A stretch of DNA of 38,386 nt from UBA10427 sp003500135 (GTDB lineage: Bacteria > Bacteroidota > Bacteroidia > Cytophagales > Cyclobacteriaceae): contig CAWZYQ010000017.1 of NCBI GenBank assembly GCA_963966275.1, positions 1-38,386 of the forward strand, given 5' to 3'. The notes under the pieces are model-generated. The model saw only the letters and a program-made list of their open reading frames with translations, did not search any database and was not told the DNA's origin. Below, piece after piece: positions 32,419-38,386 of the stretch. The position numbers and the translations under genes were made by a program. Positions within the stretch are counted from its first letter, which is position 1, and each line of letters begins with the position of its first letter.

Positions 32419-33378
32419 ATGGCGCCATTCGGTTTTTTTAATAAAAAAGAAAACAAAGAAACCCTCGATAAAGGACTCGAAAAATCCAAAGAGAACTTTT
32501 TCAATAAATTAGGTAAAGCAGTTGTCGGTAAGTCAAAGGTTGATGACGAAGTGCTTGATGAACTGGAAGAAGTTCTGATCACCTCAGATGTAGGTGTGAA
32601 TACTACTATCAAAATAATTGAGCGGATTGAAGAGCGAGTAGCCCGTGATAAATATTTGGGAGTAGAGGAGCTCGATAAAATCCTCAGGGAAGAAATCGCC
32701 GGATTACTTCAGGAAAACAATACGGAAGATTTACAGGACTTTACCCTTCCTTCCGATAAAGCGCCCTATGTACTTCTCGTTGTGGGCGTGAATGGGGTGG
32801 GAAAAACCACGACCATCGGTAAACTTGCCCACCAGTTCAAAAAAAGGGATAAAAAAGTAGTGTTGGGCGCAGCTGATACTTTTCGTGCAGCCGCTGTGGA
32901 TCAGCTAAAATTATGGGGTGAACGCGTGGATGTACCCGTTATTTCGCACGGAATGAATACGGACCCGGCCTCTGTTGCCTACGATGCAGTAAAAACCGCT
33001 GTTGACACCAAAGCTGATCTCGTAATAATCGATACAGCCGGCCGGCTGCATACGAAAGTCAACTTAATGAATGAGTTATCCAAGATCAAAAGAGTGATTC
33101 AAAAATTTATCCCTGTGGCGCCTCATGAAGTATTGCTCGTACTGGATGGAAGCACTGGCCAAAATGCCGTTATTCAGGCAAGGGAATTTACAAAAGCCAC
33201 TGATGTTTCGGCTTTGGCCATCACGAAGCTCGACGGAACAGCAAAAGGAGGCGTTGTAGTGGGCATAAGTGACGAATTTAAAATTCCTGTGAAGTATATT
33301 GGCGTAGGCGAAAAAATGGATGACCTCCAGGTGTTTAACAAGACAGAATTTGTTGATTCATTCTTTAAGAGAATATAG
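32419..33378 (+). CDS. ftsY: Signal recognition particle receptor FtsY
   Basis: GTPase receptor docking SRP-ribosome complexes at the inner membrane for co-translational insertion. 319 residues: a short charged A region ('MAPFGFFNKKENKETLDKGL'), the N domain ('LEEVLITSDVGVNTTIKIIE'), and the G domain with G1 'GVNGVGKTTTIGKL' (~121-134), 'DTFRAAAVDQLK', G3 'DTAGRLH' (~203), G4 'TKLDGTAKGG' (~268) and the closing 'GVGEKMDDLQVF'. The ALFN-type N-terminal pattern and short A domain are usual for Bacteroidota. It lies 126 bases beyond the ribosomal gene cluster. Confidence 0.96.
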   Translation: MAPFGFFNKKENKETLDKGLEKSKENFFNKLGKAVVGKSKVDDEVLDELEEVLITSDVGVNTTIKIIERIEERVARDKYLGVEELDKILREEIAGLLQENNTEDLQDFTLPSDKAPYVLLVVGVNGVGKTTTIGKLAHQFKKRDKKVVLGAADTFRAAAVDQLKLWGERVDVPVISHGMNTDPASVAYDAVKTAVDTKADLVIIDTAGRLHTKVNLMNELSKIKRVIQKFIPVAPHEVLLVLDGSTGQNAVIQAREFTKATDVSALAITKLDGTAKGGVVVGISDEFKIPVKYIGVGEKMDDLQVFNKTEFVDSFFKRI

Positions 33379-33387
33379 TTGTACCAG

Positions 33388-34095
33388 CTATTCTTTATTA
33401 CTAATGTCTTCTTCGTAGACTTTTTTCTTGCGAAATGGTATCCGGTAAGCAATAAAATACGCCAGATTCCATCGGTCGGAATTCAGGTCTTTACCAAAAC
33501 CCGGCACATAAAAAGGCGCTAATGTGCCATCTGAACTTTTATTGACCCAGGGCTTGATTTTATAACGCACTGTCATACCCATGTAAAAATTATTCCAAAC
33601 GCGCACCCGTAATCCGAGATTGGCCTCCACCCACCCTGCGTTCACACCATTGTTACCAATATTAAAAGTATCAACCGGCCATCGAGTATCCATCTGTATA
33701 GCGTTTTGCGACGGATACTGAACCTCCTCATCAAAAGTTGAAGCGGCATATCGGAATCCAAAAAAAAGGGCATTGAAATCTTTGCTGTCGTGCATAAAAT
33801 TGTAATCGAGCCCTAAACGAAAGTAATTGCCGGTGCTTTTATAATTAACATAAAGATCATTGGCTTGAAAAGTAGCATTGCCATATTCTACGTTCAAAAG
33901 AAATTTATTTATATCTGTATCTATTATAAAATCGTGATAATCCAATTGATCGGACAGCAATGTATTGGCCATTCCGCCAAGGTCATACCCAATGCGTACA
34001 TGCGAAGGAATGAAACGCTCAATTTGTGCCATTCCATCAATTGCACCGGCACAAATGGTAATTGCACTAATAAATGATATTAATATTAACCTCAT
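33388..34095 (-). CDS. DUF6048-type outer-membrane beta-barrel protein
   Basis: 235 residues with a signal peptide (about 1-23, ending 'AIDGMAQ') and alternating amphipathic strands rich in Tyr, Asn and Gly: 'SHVRIGYDLGGMANTLL', 'FLLNVEYGNATFQANDLYVN', 'NYFRLGLDYNFMHDSKDFNA', 'NFYMGMTVRYKIKPWVN' and a last strand 'NLAYFIAYRIPFRKKK'. This is the pattern of a small outer-membrane barrel. It resembles the uncharacterised DUF6048 family of Bacteroidota, usually next to a DUF6452 lipoprotein as here. Its first 29 bases overlap the end of that upstream gene, so the two are translated together. Function unknown. Confidence 0.72.
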   Translation of the reverse strand: MRLILISFISAITICAGAIDGMAQIERFIPSHVRIGYDLGGMANTLLSDQLDYHDFIIDTDINKFLLNVEYGNATFQANDLYVNYKSTGNYFRLGLDYNFMHDSKDFNALFFGFRYAASTFDEEVQYPSQNAIQMDTRWPVDTFNIGNNGVNAGWVEANLGLRVRVWNNFYMGMTVRYKIKPWVNKSSDGTLAPFYVPGFGKDLNSDRWNLAYFIAYRIPFRKKKVYEEDISNKE

Positions 34096-34600
34096 TAAAC
34101 CGATCTAAATCTGTATTCACAACCTCTATGGAGTCAAAGCTGTGTTCAAAAGTTAAATTAGAATAGCGTTGGTCCACACCGCATTCTGTAGTAATAACTT
34201 TTTGCGTTATTTTATAATTTACCTTAATAAAATGATTTTCCGGCCCGATAAATACCGTATCTATTCTGTCTTCGGCAGGTGGCAATTGTGGTATGGTGTC
34301 CAGCCTGAATCGCGTGATCTCCAACAGGAATTCCGTCTCCTCTGAATTGGGGTTCACCGGTAATTCCAAACGTTGCAAAACGGCATCTTCATAAAAAATA
34401 GTATCGGTTTCTACAGCTGTGACCAAATTGAAATGATAATCATTGCTAAAACGTACGTCTGATTTGACAAACCCTACCTGAAGTAAGTTGGTATTTAGTG
34501 ATACACAATTTTCAACTTCACAATGCACAAATACGATCACTAAGAATAGCAACCACAATAGTTGATTTTGAAATAATGCTGGCCTTTTAATACGCGACAA
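34067..34600 (-). CDS. DUF6452-type envelope protein, probable lipoprotein
   Basis: About 177 residues from a TTG at 34600 (MSRIKRPALFQNQ) that has AGGAAG just upstream. A TTG at 34627 is also in frame, but it lies within a -7 promoter box, so I prefer the shorter form. The hydrophobic leader 'LLWLLFLVIVFVHC' ends in a cysteine that may be lipidated, although His at -1 is unusual. The mature part has 'NCVSLNTNLLQVGF', 'NPNSEETEFLLEI', and 'FEHSFDSIEVVNTDLDRFNE', matching the small DUF6452 family. It is paired with the overlapping DUF6048-type barrel gene, suggesting an outer-membrane complex (inference). Confidence 0.65.
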   Translation of the reverse strand: MSRIKRPALFQNQLLWLLFLVIVFVHCEVENCVSLNTNLLQVGFVKSDVRFSNDYHFNLVTAVETDTIFYEDAVLQRLELPVNPNSEETEFLLEITRFRLDTIPQLPPAEDRIDTVFIGPENHFIKVNYKITQKVITTECGVDQRYSNLTFEHSFDSIEVVNTDLDRFNEVNINIIY

Positions 34601-34624
34601 AATACTTCCTGGTTTATGCGGTGG

Positions 34625-34632
34625 CAAATTTA
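34625..34632 (-). promoter_or_regulatory. -7 box for the DUF6452-DUF6048 pair
   Basis: Minus-strand TAAATTTG matches TAnnTTTG. It would start transcription near 34618, downstream of the TTG at 34627, which argues for the later start at 34600. Confidence 0.45.
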
Positions 34633-34697
34633 TGGTTTAATTTTGGAATACACATCGAATAATATCCGAAACTCCAACCCGACTGCTTCGTTTTTAT

Positions 34698-34705
34698 TAA
34701 TTTTG
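34698..34705 (+). promoter_or_regulatory. -7 promoter box for rimO
   Basis: TAATTTTG matches TAnnTTTG, 25 bases before the TTG start of rimO. No -33 TTG at usual spacing is evident. Confidence 0.5.
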
Positions 34706-34729
34706 CCATCTTAATTAAAGTAAAAAGCA

Positions 34730-36040
34730 TTGAAGACGAAAGGTAATAGGAAGAAAAAGGTGAATGTGGTGACCCTTGGGTGCTCAAAGAACCTTGTAGA
34801 CTCGGAGGTTATGATCACTCAACTGAAAGGAAATGGTGTGAACGTGCAGCACGAACCGGTCAAAGACGATTCTGATATAGTCATCATTAACACCTGTGGC
34901 TTTATCGACAATGCCAAACAAGAGTCTATCGATACCATACTTCGATATGTGGATGCCAAGCAGGAAGGCATGGTTGAAAAAGTATATGTAACAGGTTGTC
35001 TGTCACAGCGCTACCGGGAGGACCTTGAAAAGGAAATACCGGATGTAGACGCCTGGTTTGGCACGATGGAGCTCCCTCTGCTATTAAAAAAATTCAATGC
35101 TAACTATAAACACGAATTGATAGGCGAAAGGCTCACCACAACTTCAAGACATTTTGCCTACATGAAAATTTCGGAAGGTTGCGACCGGCCCTGCTCCTTC
35201 TGCGCTATCCCACTCATGCGCGGGAAACACGTTTCGCGACCAATAGAAGAATTAGTTCAGGAGGCCAAAAACCTGGCACGAAACGGCGCCAAAGAGCTTT
35301 TGCTGATCGCCCAGGACTCTACTTATTACGGGCTTGATATTTATAAAAAACGCAATCTGAGCGAGCTACTTGCCAGATTATCTGATGTTGAGGGTATCGA
35401 CTGGATCAGGCTGCATTATGCCTATCCTTCAGGCTTTCCGACTGATGTTTTGAAAGTGATGGCAGAACGGCCTAACATTTGTAATTATCTTGATATCCCT
35501 CTTCAGCATGGCTCTACGCGTATGCTGGAGCTAATGCGGCGGGGAATTACCAGGGAAAAAACGGAAGCATTGCTCGATAAAATCAGAAGCGCTGTACCCG
35601 GTATCGCCATCAGAACCACACTAATTGCAGGTCATCCGGGAGAAACAGAGGCCGATTTTGAAGAAATGCACCGCTTCGTAGAGAGGTCTCGATTTGAAAG
35701 ACTGGGTATTTTCACTTACTCGCATGAAGAAGATACGCATAGCTTTGGTATGCCCGATGATGTTCCCGAAGAAATAAAAGCCCAAAGAGCTAATACTATA
35801 ATGGGCCTTCAGGAGGGTATCTCACTGGAGCTCAACCAAAAGAAAATAGGTAAGGATTTTAAAGTATTAATTGACCGCAAAGAGGGTGGCCAGTTTATTG
35901 GTAGAACGGAATATGATTCACCGGAAGTCGATAATGAAGTTTTAATTGATGCAAACAATCATTTCGTCAGGGTGGGCGATTTCGTTCAGGCAAAAGTCAT
36001 CGATGCGACAGAATTTGATTTATTTGCGGAGCCCTTGTGA
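34730..36040 (+). CDS. rimO: Ribosomal protein S12 (Asp) methylthiotransferase
   Basis: Radical SAM enzyme that methylthiolates the conserved Asp of ribosomal protein S12. 436 residues: an N-terminal UPF0004 domain with three cluster cysteines ('VTLGCSKNLVDSEV', 'IINTCGFID', 'VTGCLSQRY'), the radical SAM motif 'GCDRPCSFCAIPLMRG' (~149-164), 'LLIAQDSTYYGLDIY', and a C-terminal TRAM domain from about 370. 'CSKNLVDSE' and 'AQDSTYYG' mark RimO rather than MiaB. The start is a TTG at 34730 (MKTKGNRKKK), chosen because the basic N-terminal stretch is usual in relatives and no ATG precedes the first motif. Confidence 0.95.
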   Translation: MKTKGNRKKKVNVVTLGCSKNLVDSEVMITQLKGNGVNVQHEPVKDDSDIVIINTCGFIDNAKQESIDTILRYVDAKQEGMVEKVYVTGCLSQRYREDLEKEIPDVDAWFGTMELPLLLKKFNANYKHELIGERLTTTSRHFAYMKISEGCDRPCSFCAIPLMRGKHVSRPIEELVQEAKNLARNGAKELLLIAQDSTYYGLDIYKKRNLSELLARLSDVEGIDWIRLHYAYPSGFPTDVLKVMAERPNICNYLDIPLQHGSTRMLELMRRGITREKTEALLDKIRSAVPGIAIRTTLIAGHPGETEADFEEMHRFVERSRFERLGIFTYSHEEDTHSFGMPDDVPEEIKAQRANTIMGLQEGISLELNQKKIGKDFKVLIDRKEGGQFIGRTEYDSPEVDNEVLIDANNHFVRVGDFVQAKVIDATEFDLFAEPL

Positions 36041-36099
36041 AACTTTACTTGACAATTTGAGTTTAAACCATCAAAGATAGCTAAACTGAATCTTTCAAA

Positions 36100-37665
36100 A
36101 TGAAGTATGAATGTATTGACCTCGCCAAAACGGGGTTTTTTTCTTCACTTTTTATCGATTACTTATCAGGGAAGCCTGAACTCTCCGAATTTTATCAAAA
36201 TAAACCCGATTTAGATAGTATTGATGCACAAATCGATTTGAAAAAATATTTTTCGGAAGAATTTCGTTCCACCTTACATCATGCCTTAGGGAACCAATAT
36301 CAGGGATTTGATGTTTCTTCTGCTGTAAAAGACAATATTTCATCAATACAGAATTCGAAAACATTTACCGTAACTACCGGGCACCAGCTCAACCTATTCA
36401 CCGGGCCGCTATATTTTGTTTATAAGCTGATAAGTACCATCAACCTGGCCAAAAAGTTAAACGAACAACACCCGGAATATCATTTTGTACCGGTTTACTG
36501 GATGGCAAGCGAAGACCACGATTTTGCTGAGATCAATCATTTTAACCTGTTTGGCAAAAAATACGAATGGCAAACTGATCAAAAAGGAATGGTAGGCGAA
36601 TTCAAATTGGATGACATCCAGACGCTTATGAATGAACTGCCGGAGAAACATGAAATTTTTACAAGGGCCTACTGTGAACAAAAAAACCTTGCGGGGGCTG
36701 TGAGGTATTATGTTAATGAGCTATTTGGCAAGGATGGCCTGCTTGTGATCGATGGAAATGATCACAATTTGAAAAGCCTTTTCACACCTTTGATGAAAGA
36801 TGACCTTACGCTTCACAGCGCTAATGAACAGGTAGAGGCTACCTCTAAAAAGCTTGACGGTCTTGGATATAAAACCCAGGTATATCCTCGCGAGATCAAC
36901 CTTTTTTATGTTGATAAGGGCCTGCGATCGAGAATCGTGAAAGAGGAAGGAACTTATAAGGTATTAAATACCGACCTCAGCTTTTCTGAATCGGAAATAC
37001 TGGAAATGCTGGATAAGCAACCAGAAAAGTTTAGCCCTAATGTTGTTTTGCGGCCCCTATACCAGGAATCGATCCTTCCCAATGTGGCCTACATCGGCGG
37101 CCCGGCTGAAGTATCGTACTGGCTGCAGCTGAAGGGTATGTTTGACTATTTCAAAACGCCATTTCCGATTGTCATGCCGAGGAACTTTGCCCTGGTGCTG
37201 CCTGCCCACATGTCGAATAAATTACAGAAACTCGACTTAGAGCCAAAGTTGCTATTCAAGGACACACATACTTTGCTGGAAGACTTTCTGCAAGAACAAA
37301 GTGGCAATGAGATCAAGCTGAGTGATGATAAGAAACAACTGGCCAAAGTTTTCGATGGCATCGTAGAAAAAAGTAAGGAAGTAGATAAAAGCCTTGAAGG
37401 TATGATTAGGGCAGAAATGGCCAAGTCGATGAAAAGTATTGAAAGTATTGAAAAGCTGTTGAAAAAGTCGGGGGAAAAGAGGCATGAAATAAGCCTGAAC
37501 CAACTTCAGAAAATAAAGGACAAGCTTTTCCCGGATGGTTCCCTGCAGGAAAGAAAAGAAAACCTACTCAATTTTTATATTAACAACCCCAACTTTATCA
37601 ATGAACTAAAATCCGTTTTCGATCCGTTTAACTACCAGTTTTATCTGATTTTGGAAAATGCTTAA
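36100..37665 (+). CDS. bshC: Putative cysteine ligase BshC (bacillithiol synthesis)
   Basis: Enzyme adding cysteine to glucosaminyl-malate in the last step of bacillithiol synthesis, the low-molecular-weight thiol used in place of glutathione. 521 residues, normal length. Recognised by 'TVTTGHQLNLFTGPLYFVYK', 'FVPVYWMASEDHDFAEINHF', 'LVIDGNDHNLK', 'VVLRPLYQESILPNVAYIGG' and the C-terminal coiled coil ('MKSIESIEKLLKKSGEKR') seen in the BshC structure. No bshA or bshB gene is in the window. The start of the 5-formyl-THF cyclo-ligase gene overlaps its end by 8 bases. Confidence 0.94.
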   Translation: MKYECIDLAKTGFFSSLFIDYLSGKPELSEFYQNKPDLDSIDAQIDLKKYFSEEFRSTLHHALGNQYQGFDVSSAVKDNISSIQNSKTFTVTTGHQLNLFTGPLYFVYKLISTINLAKKLNEQHPEYHFVPVYWMASEDHDFAEINHFNLFGKKYEWQTDQKGMVGEFKLDDIQTLMNELPEKHEIFTRAYCEQKNLAGAVRYYVNELFGKDGLLVIDGNDHNLKSLFTPLMKDDLTLHSANEQVEATSKKLDGLGYKTQVYPREINLFYVDKGLRSRIVKEEGTYKVLNTDLSFSESEILEMLDKQPEKFSPNVVLRPLYQESILPNVAYIGGPAEVSYWLQLKGMFDYFKTPFPIVMPRNFALVLPAHMSNKLQKLDLEPKLLFKDTHTLLEDFLQEQSGNEIKLSDDKKQLAKVFDGIVEKSKEVDKSLEGMIRAEMAKSMKSIESIEKLLKKSGEKRHEISLNQLQKIKDKLFPDGSLQERKENLLNFYINNPNFINELKSVFDPFNYQFYLILENA

Positions 37666-38227
37666 AGCCAATATCCGGAAAGAATTTATTCTAAGGCGCA
37701 AAGCGCTCCCCAATACAGAAATTATTAAAAGGAGCGAAAACGTGACCCAGATAGCGCTAAGAGATCATAGGATAGATACCAACGGCTATTACCATATTTT
37801 TTTGTCCATTAAAGAAAAAAAAGAATTGGATACCTGGCCGCTCATTAAAATCCTTTGGCAGCAGGGTGCGCAAACTGTAGCGCCCATCACTAATTTTAAA
37901 ACCAAAACGCTTGAAAACGCCCGTCTGACACTGGAAACAATCGTAAAAGCCAATAAGAGGGGTATTCCTGAACCGATAGCGCCTGACCCGGTTGATAATG
38001 GCCAAATACATACCGTATTTGTTCCATTATTAGCGTTCGATCCTGTGGGGCATCGCGTTGGATATGGCGGGGGTTATTATGACAAACTGCTGGCTGACCT
38101 GCCGGATCATGTGGCAAAAATCGGACTCTCGCTATTCGAACCATGTGAGCCCATAGATGATATTTTACACACCGATATATCCCTTGATATGGCCGTCACT
38201 CCGGATAATATATATCAATTCAGCTAA
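37658..38227 (+). CDS. 5-formyltetrahydrofolate cyclo-ligase
   Basis: ATP-dependent conversion of 5-formyl-THF to 5,10-methenyl-THF, returning folate to the one-carbon pool. 189 residues, the usual length. N-terminal 'IRKEFILRRKAL' is the nucleotide-binding start; 'VFVPLLAFDPVGHRVGYGGG' followed by 'YYDKLLADL' is the family signature with the phosphate-binding Gly-rich loop; 'GLSLFEPCEPI' and a late Asp ('DISLDMAVTP') complete the pattern. It overlaps bshC by 8 bases (ATGCTTAA), so the two are co-translated. Inverted repeats including a terminator follow within 20-100 bases. Confidence 0.93.
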   Translation: MLKANIRKEFILRRKALPNTEIIKRSENVTQIALRDHRIDTNGYYHIFLSIKEKKELDTWPLIKILWQQGAQTVAPITNFKTKTLENARLTLETIVKANKRGIPEPIAPDPVDNGQIHTVFVPLLAFDPVGHRVGYGGGYYDKLLADLPDHVAKIGLSLFEPCEPIDDILHTDISLDMAVTPDNIYQFS

Positions 38228-38240
38228 CAATTAAACCCGG

Positions 38241-38292
38241 ATTTTGCAATAGAAAATTTTCGGGTTTTAAACTAAATTTTCTATTGCAAAAT
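38241..38292. repeat. 19-base perfect inverted repeat after the cyclo-ligase gene
   Basis: Arms 38241-38259 and 38274-38292 (ATTTTGCAATAGAAAATTT and its reverse complement) are perfectly complementary around a 14-base centre. AAACCCG just before the left arm (38234-38240) can pair instead with CGGGTTT in the centre (38261-38267), so two structures compete. The arm core TCTATTGC appears again at the right window edge (38378-38385). Confidence 0.85.
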
Positions 38293-38356
38293 GACGAAAA
38301 CCGCCAATATAAGGCGGTTTTGTCAGGGTTGATCCCGACAAAACCGGGTTTTCGTC
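38293..38356. repeat. Overlapping, mutually exclusive inverted repeats
   Basis: Three pairings share bases. GACGAAAACC (38293-38302) pairs with GGTTTTCGTC (38347-38356). CGGTTTTGTC (38315-38324) pairs with GACAAAACCG (38337-38346), with GGG/CCC continuing the stem inside after a bulged A. AAAACCGCC pairs with GGCGGTTTT as the terminator listed separately. The first two can form together as a nested structure; the terminator excludes both. A small GCCC-ATT-GGGC hairpin follows at 38358-38368. Confidence 0.8.
38297..38321 (+). terminator. Intrinsic terminator, 9-bp stem
   Basis: AAAACCGCC (38297-38305) and GGCGGTTTT (38313-38321) pair perfectly around the loop AATATAA. Likely ends the rimO/bshC/cyclo-ligase direction; the A-run on the other side may let it work in reverse too. 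Confidence 0.7.
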
Positions 38357-38386
38357 GGCCCATTGGGCAAATTCAGCTCTATTGCT

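Noticed and set aside
38228..38386. CRISPR array
   Set aside because: The repeats are inverted and nested, not regularly spaced direct repeats, and no cas gene is nearby.

Overview
The window looks like ordinary chromosome of a member of the Bacteroidota, most likely the Cytophagales (a Fulvivirga/Marivirga-type gliding bacterium; the genus is inference). The evidence is a type IX secretion (T9SS) type A C-terminal sorting domain, a PID-CTERM-like small protein, DUF6452/DUF6048 envelope proteins, DUF4295 beside rpmB-rpmG, bacillithiol synthesis (bshC), and many promoters with the Bacteroidota -7 box TAnnTTTG, sometimes with a TTG/TTTG box 16-21 bases upstream. No phage, insertion sequence, CRISPR array or rRNA was seen.

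Layout. 1-600: the 3' part of a ParE-like toxin gene and about 350 bases without a convincing gene. 600-7900: a secreted WG-repeat protein; on the minus strand an ArsR-type regulator, a YjjG-type nucleotidase and proline/arginine catabolic pruA; a small secreted carboxypeptidase-regulatory-domain protein; hemN. 7950-14680 (all minus): a 1562-residue T9SS cargo protein, a PID-CTERM-like peptide, a UbiA-like membrane protein and a threonine dehydratase/serine racemase-type enzyme. 14790-16140: tRNA-Arg(CCT) with its own promoter and terminator, then hflX. 16320-21853: a partial surface-polysaccharide operon (GT4 glycosyltransferase, rfbC, Wza-like lipoprotein, Wzc-like tyrosine autokinase, CpsB-like PHP phosphatase). 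21943-25848: a compact operon of a TPR protein, phosphosulfolactate synthase, DUF368 polyprenyl-phosphate translocase and aroE. 25845-29610: TerB-like protein, uvrB, Mn-type superoxide dismutase, tadA. 29613-31442: rocD and a secreted unknown co-transcribed with tadA. 31693-33378: rpmB, rpmG, DUF4295 and ftsY. 33388-38227: DUF6452/DUF6048 pair, rimO, bshC and 5-formyl-THF cyclo-ligase. 38228-38386: dense, mutually exclusive inverted repeats running off the window edge.

How it works together. RocD and PruA supply two steps of arginine/proline breakdown (ornithine to glutamate semialdehyde to glutamate) from separate loci. The polysaccharide genes form an assembly and export module with a kinase/phosphatase switch, and the nearby DUF368 protein probably recycles the lipid carrier such polymers use. 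SodA and bacillithiol (BshC) deal with oxidative stress; UvrB repairs DNA; RimO, TadA, HflX, L28 and L33 serve the ribosome and tRNA.

No strong candidate for a new defence or mobile system was found. The most interesting items are the palindromic region at the right edge, the PID-CTERM/UbiA-like/T9SS cluster, the phosphosulfolactate synthase operon and a Cys-rich insertion in RocD.
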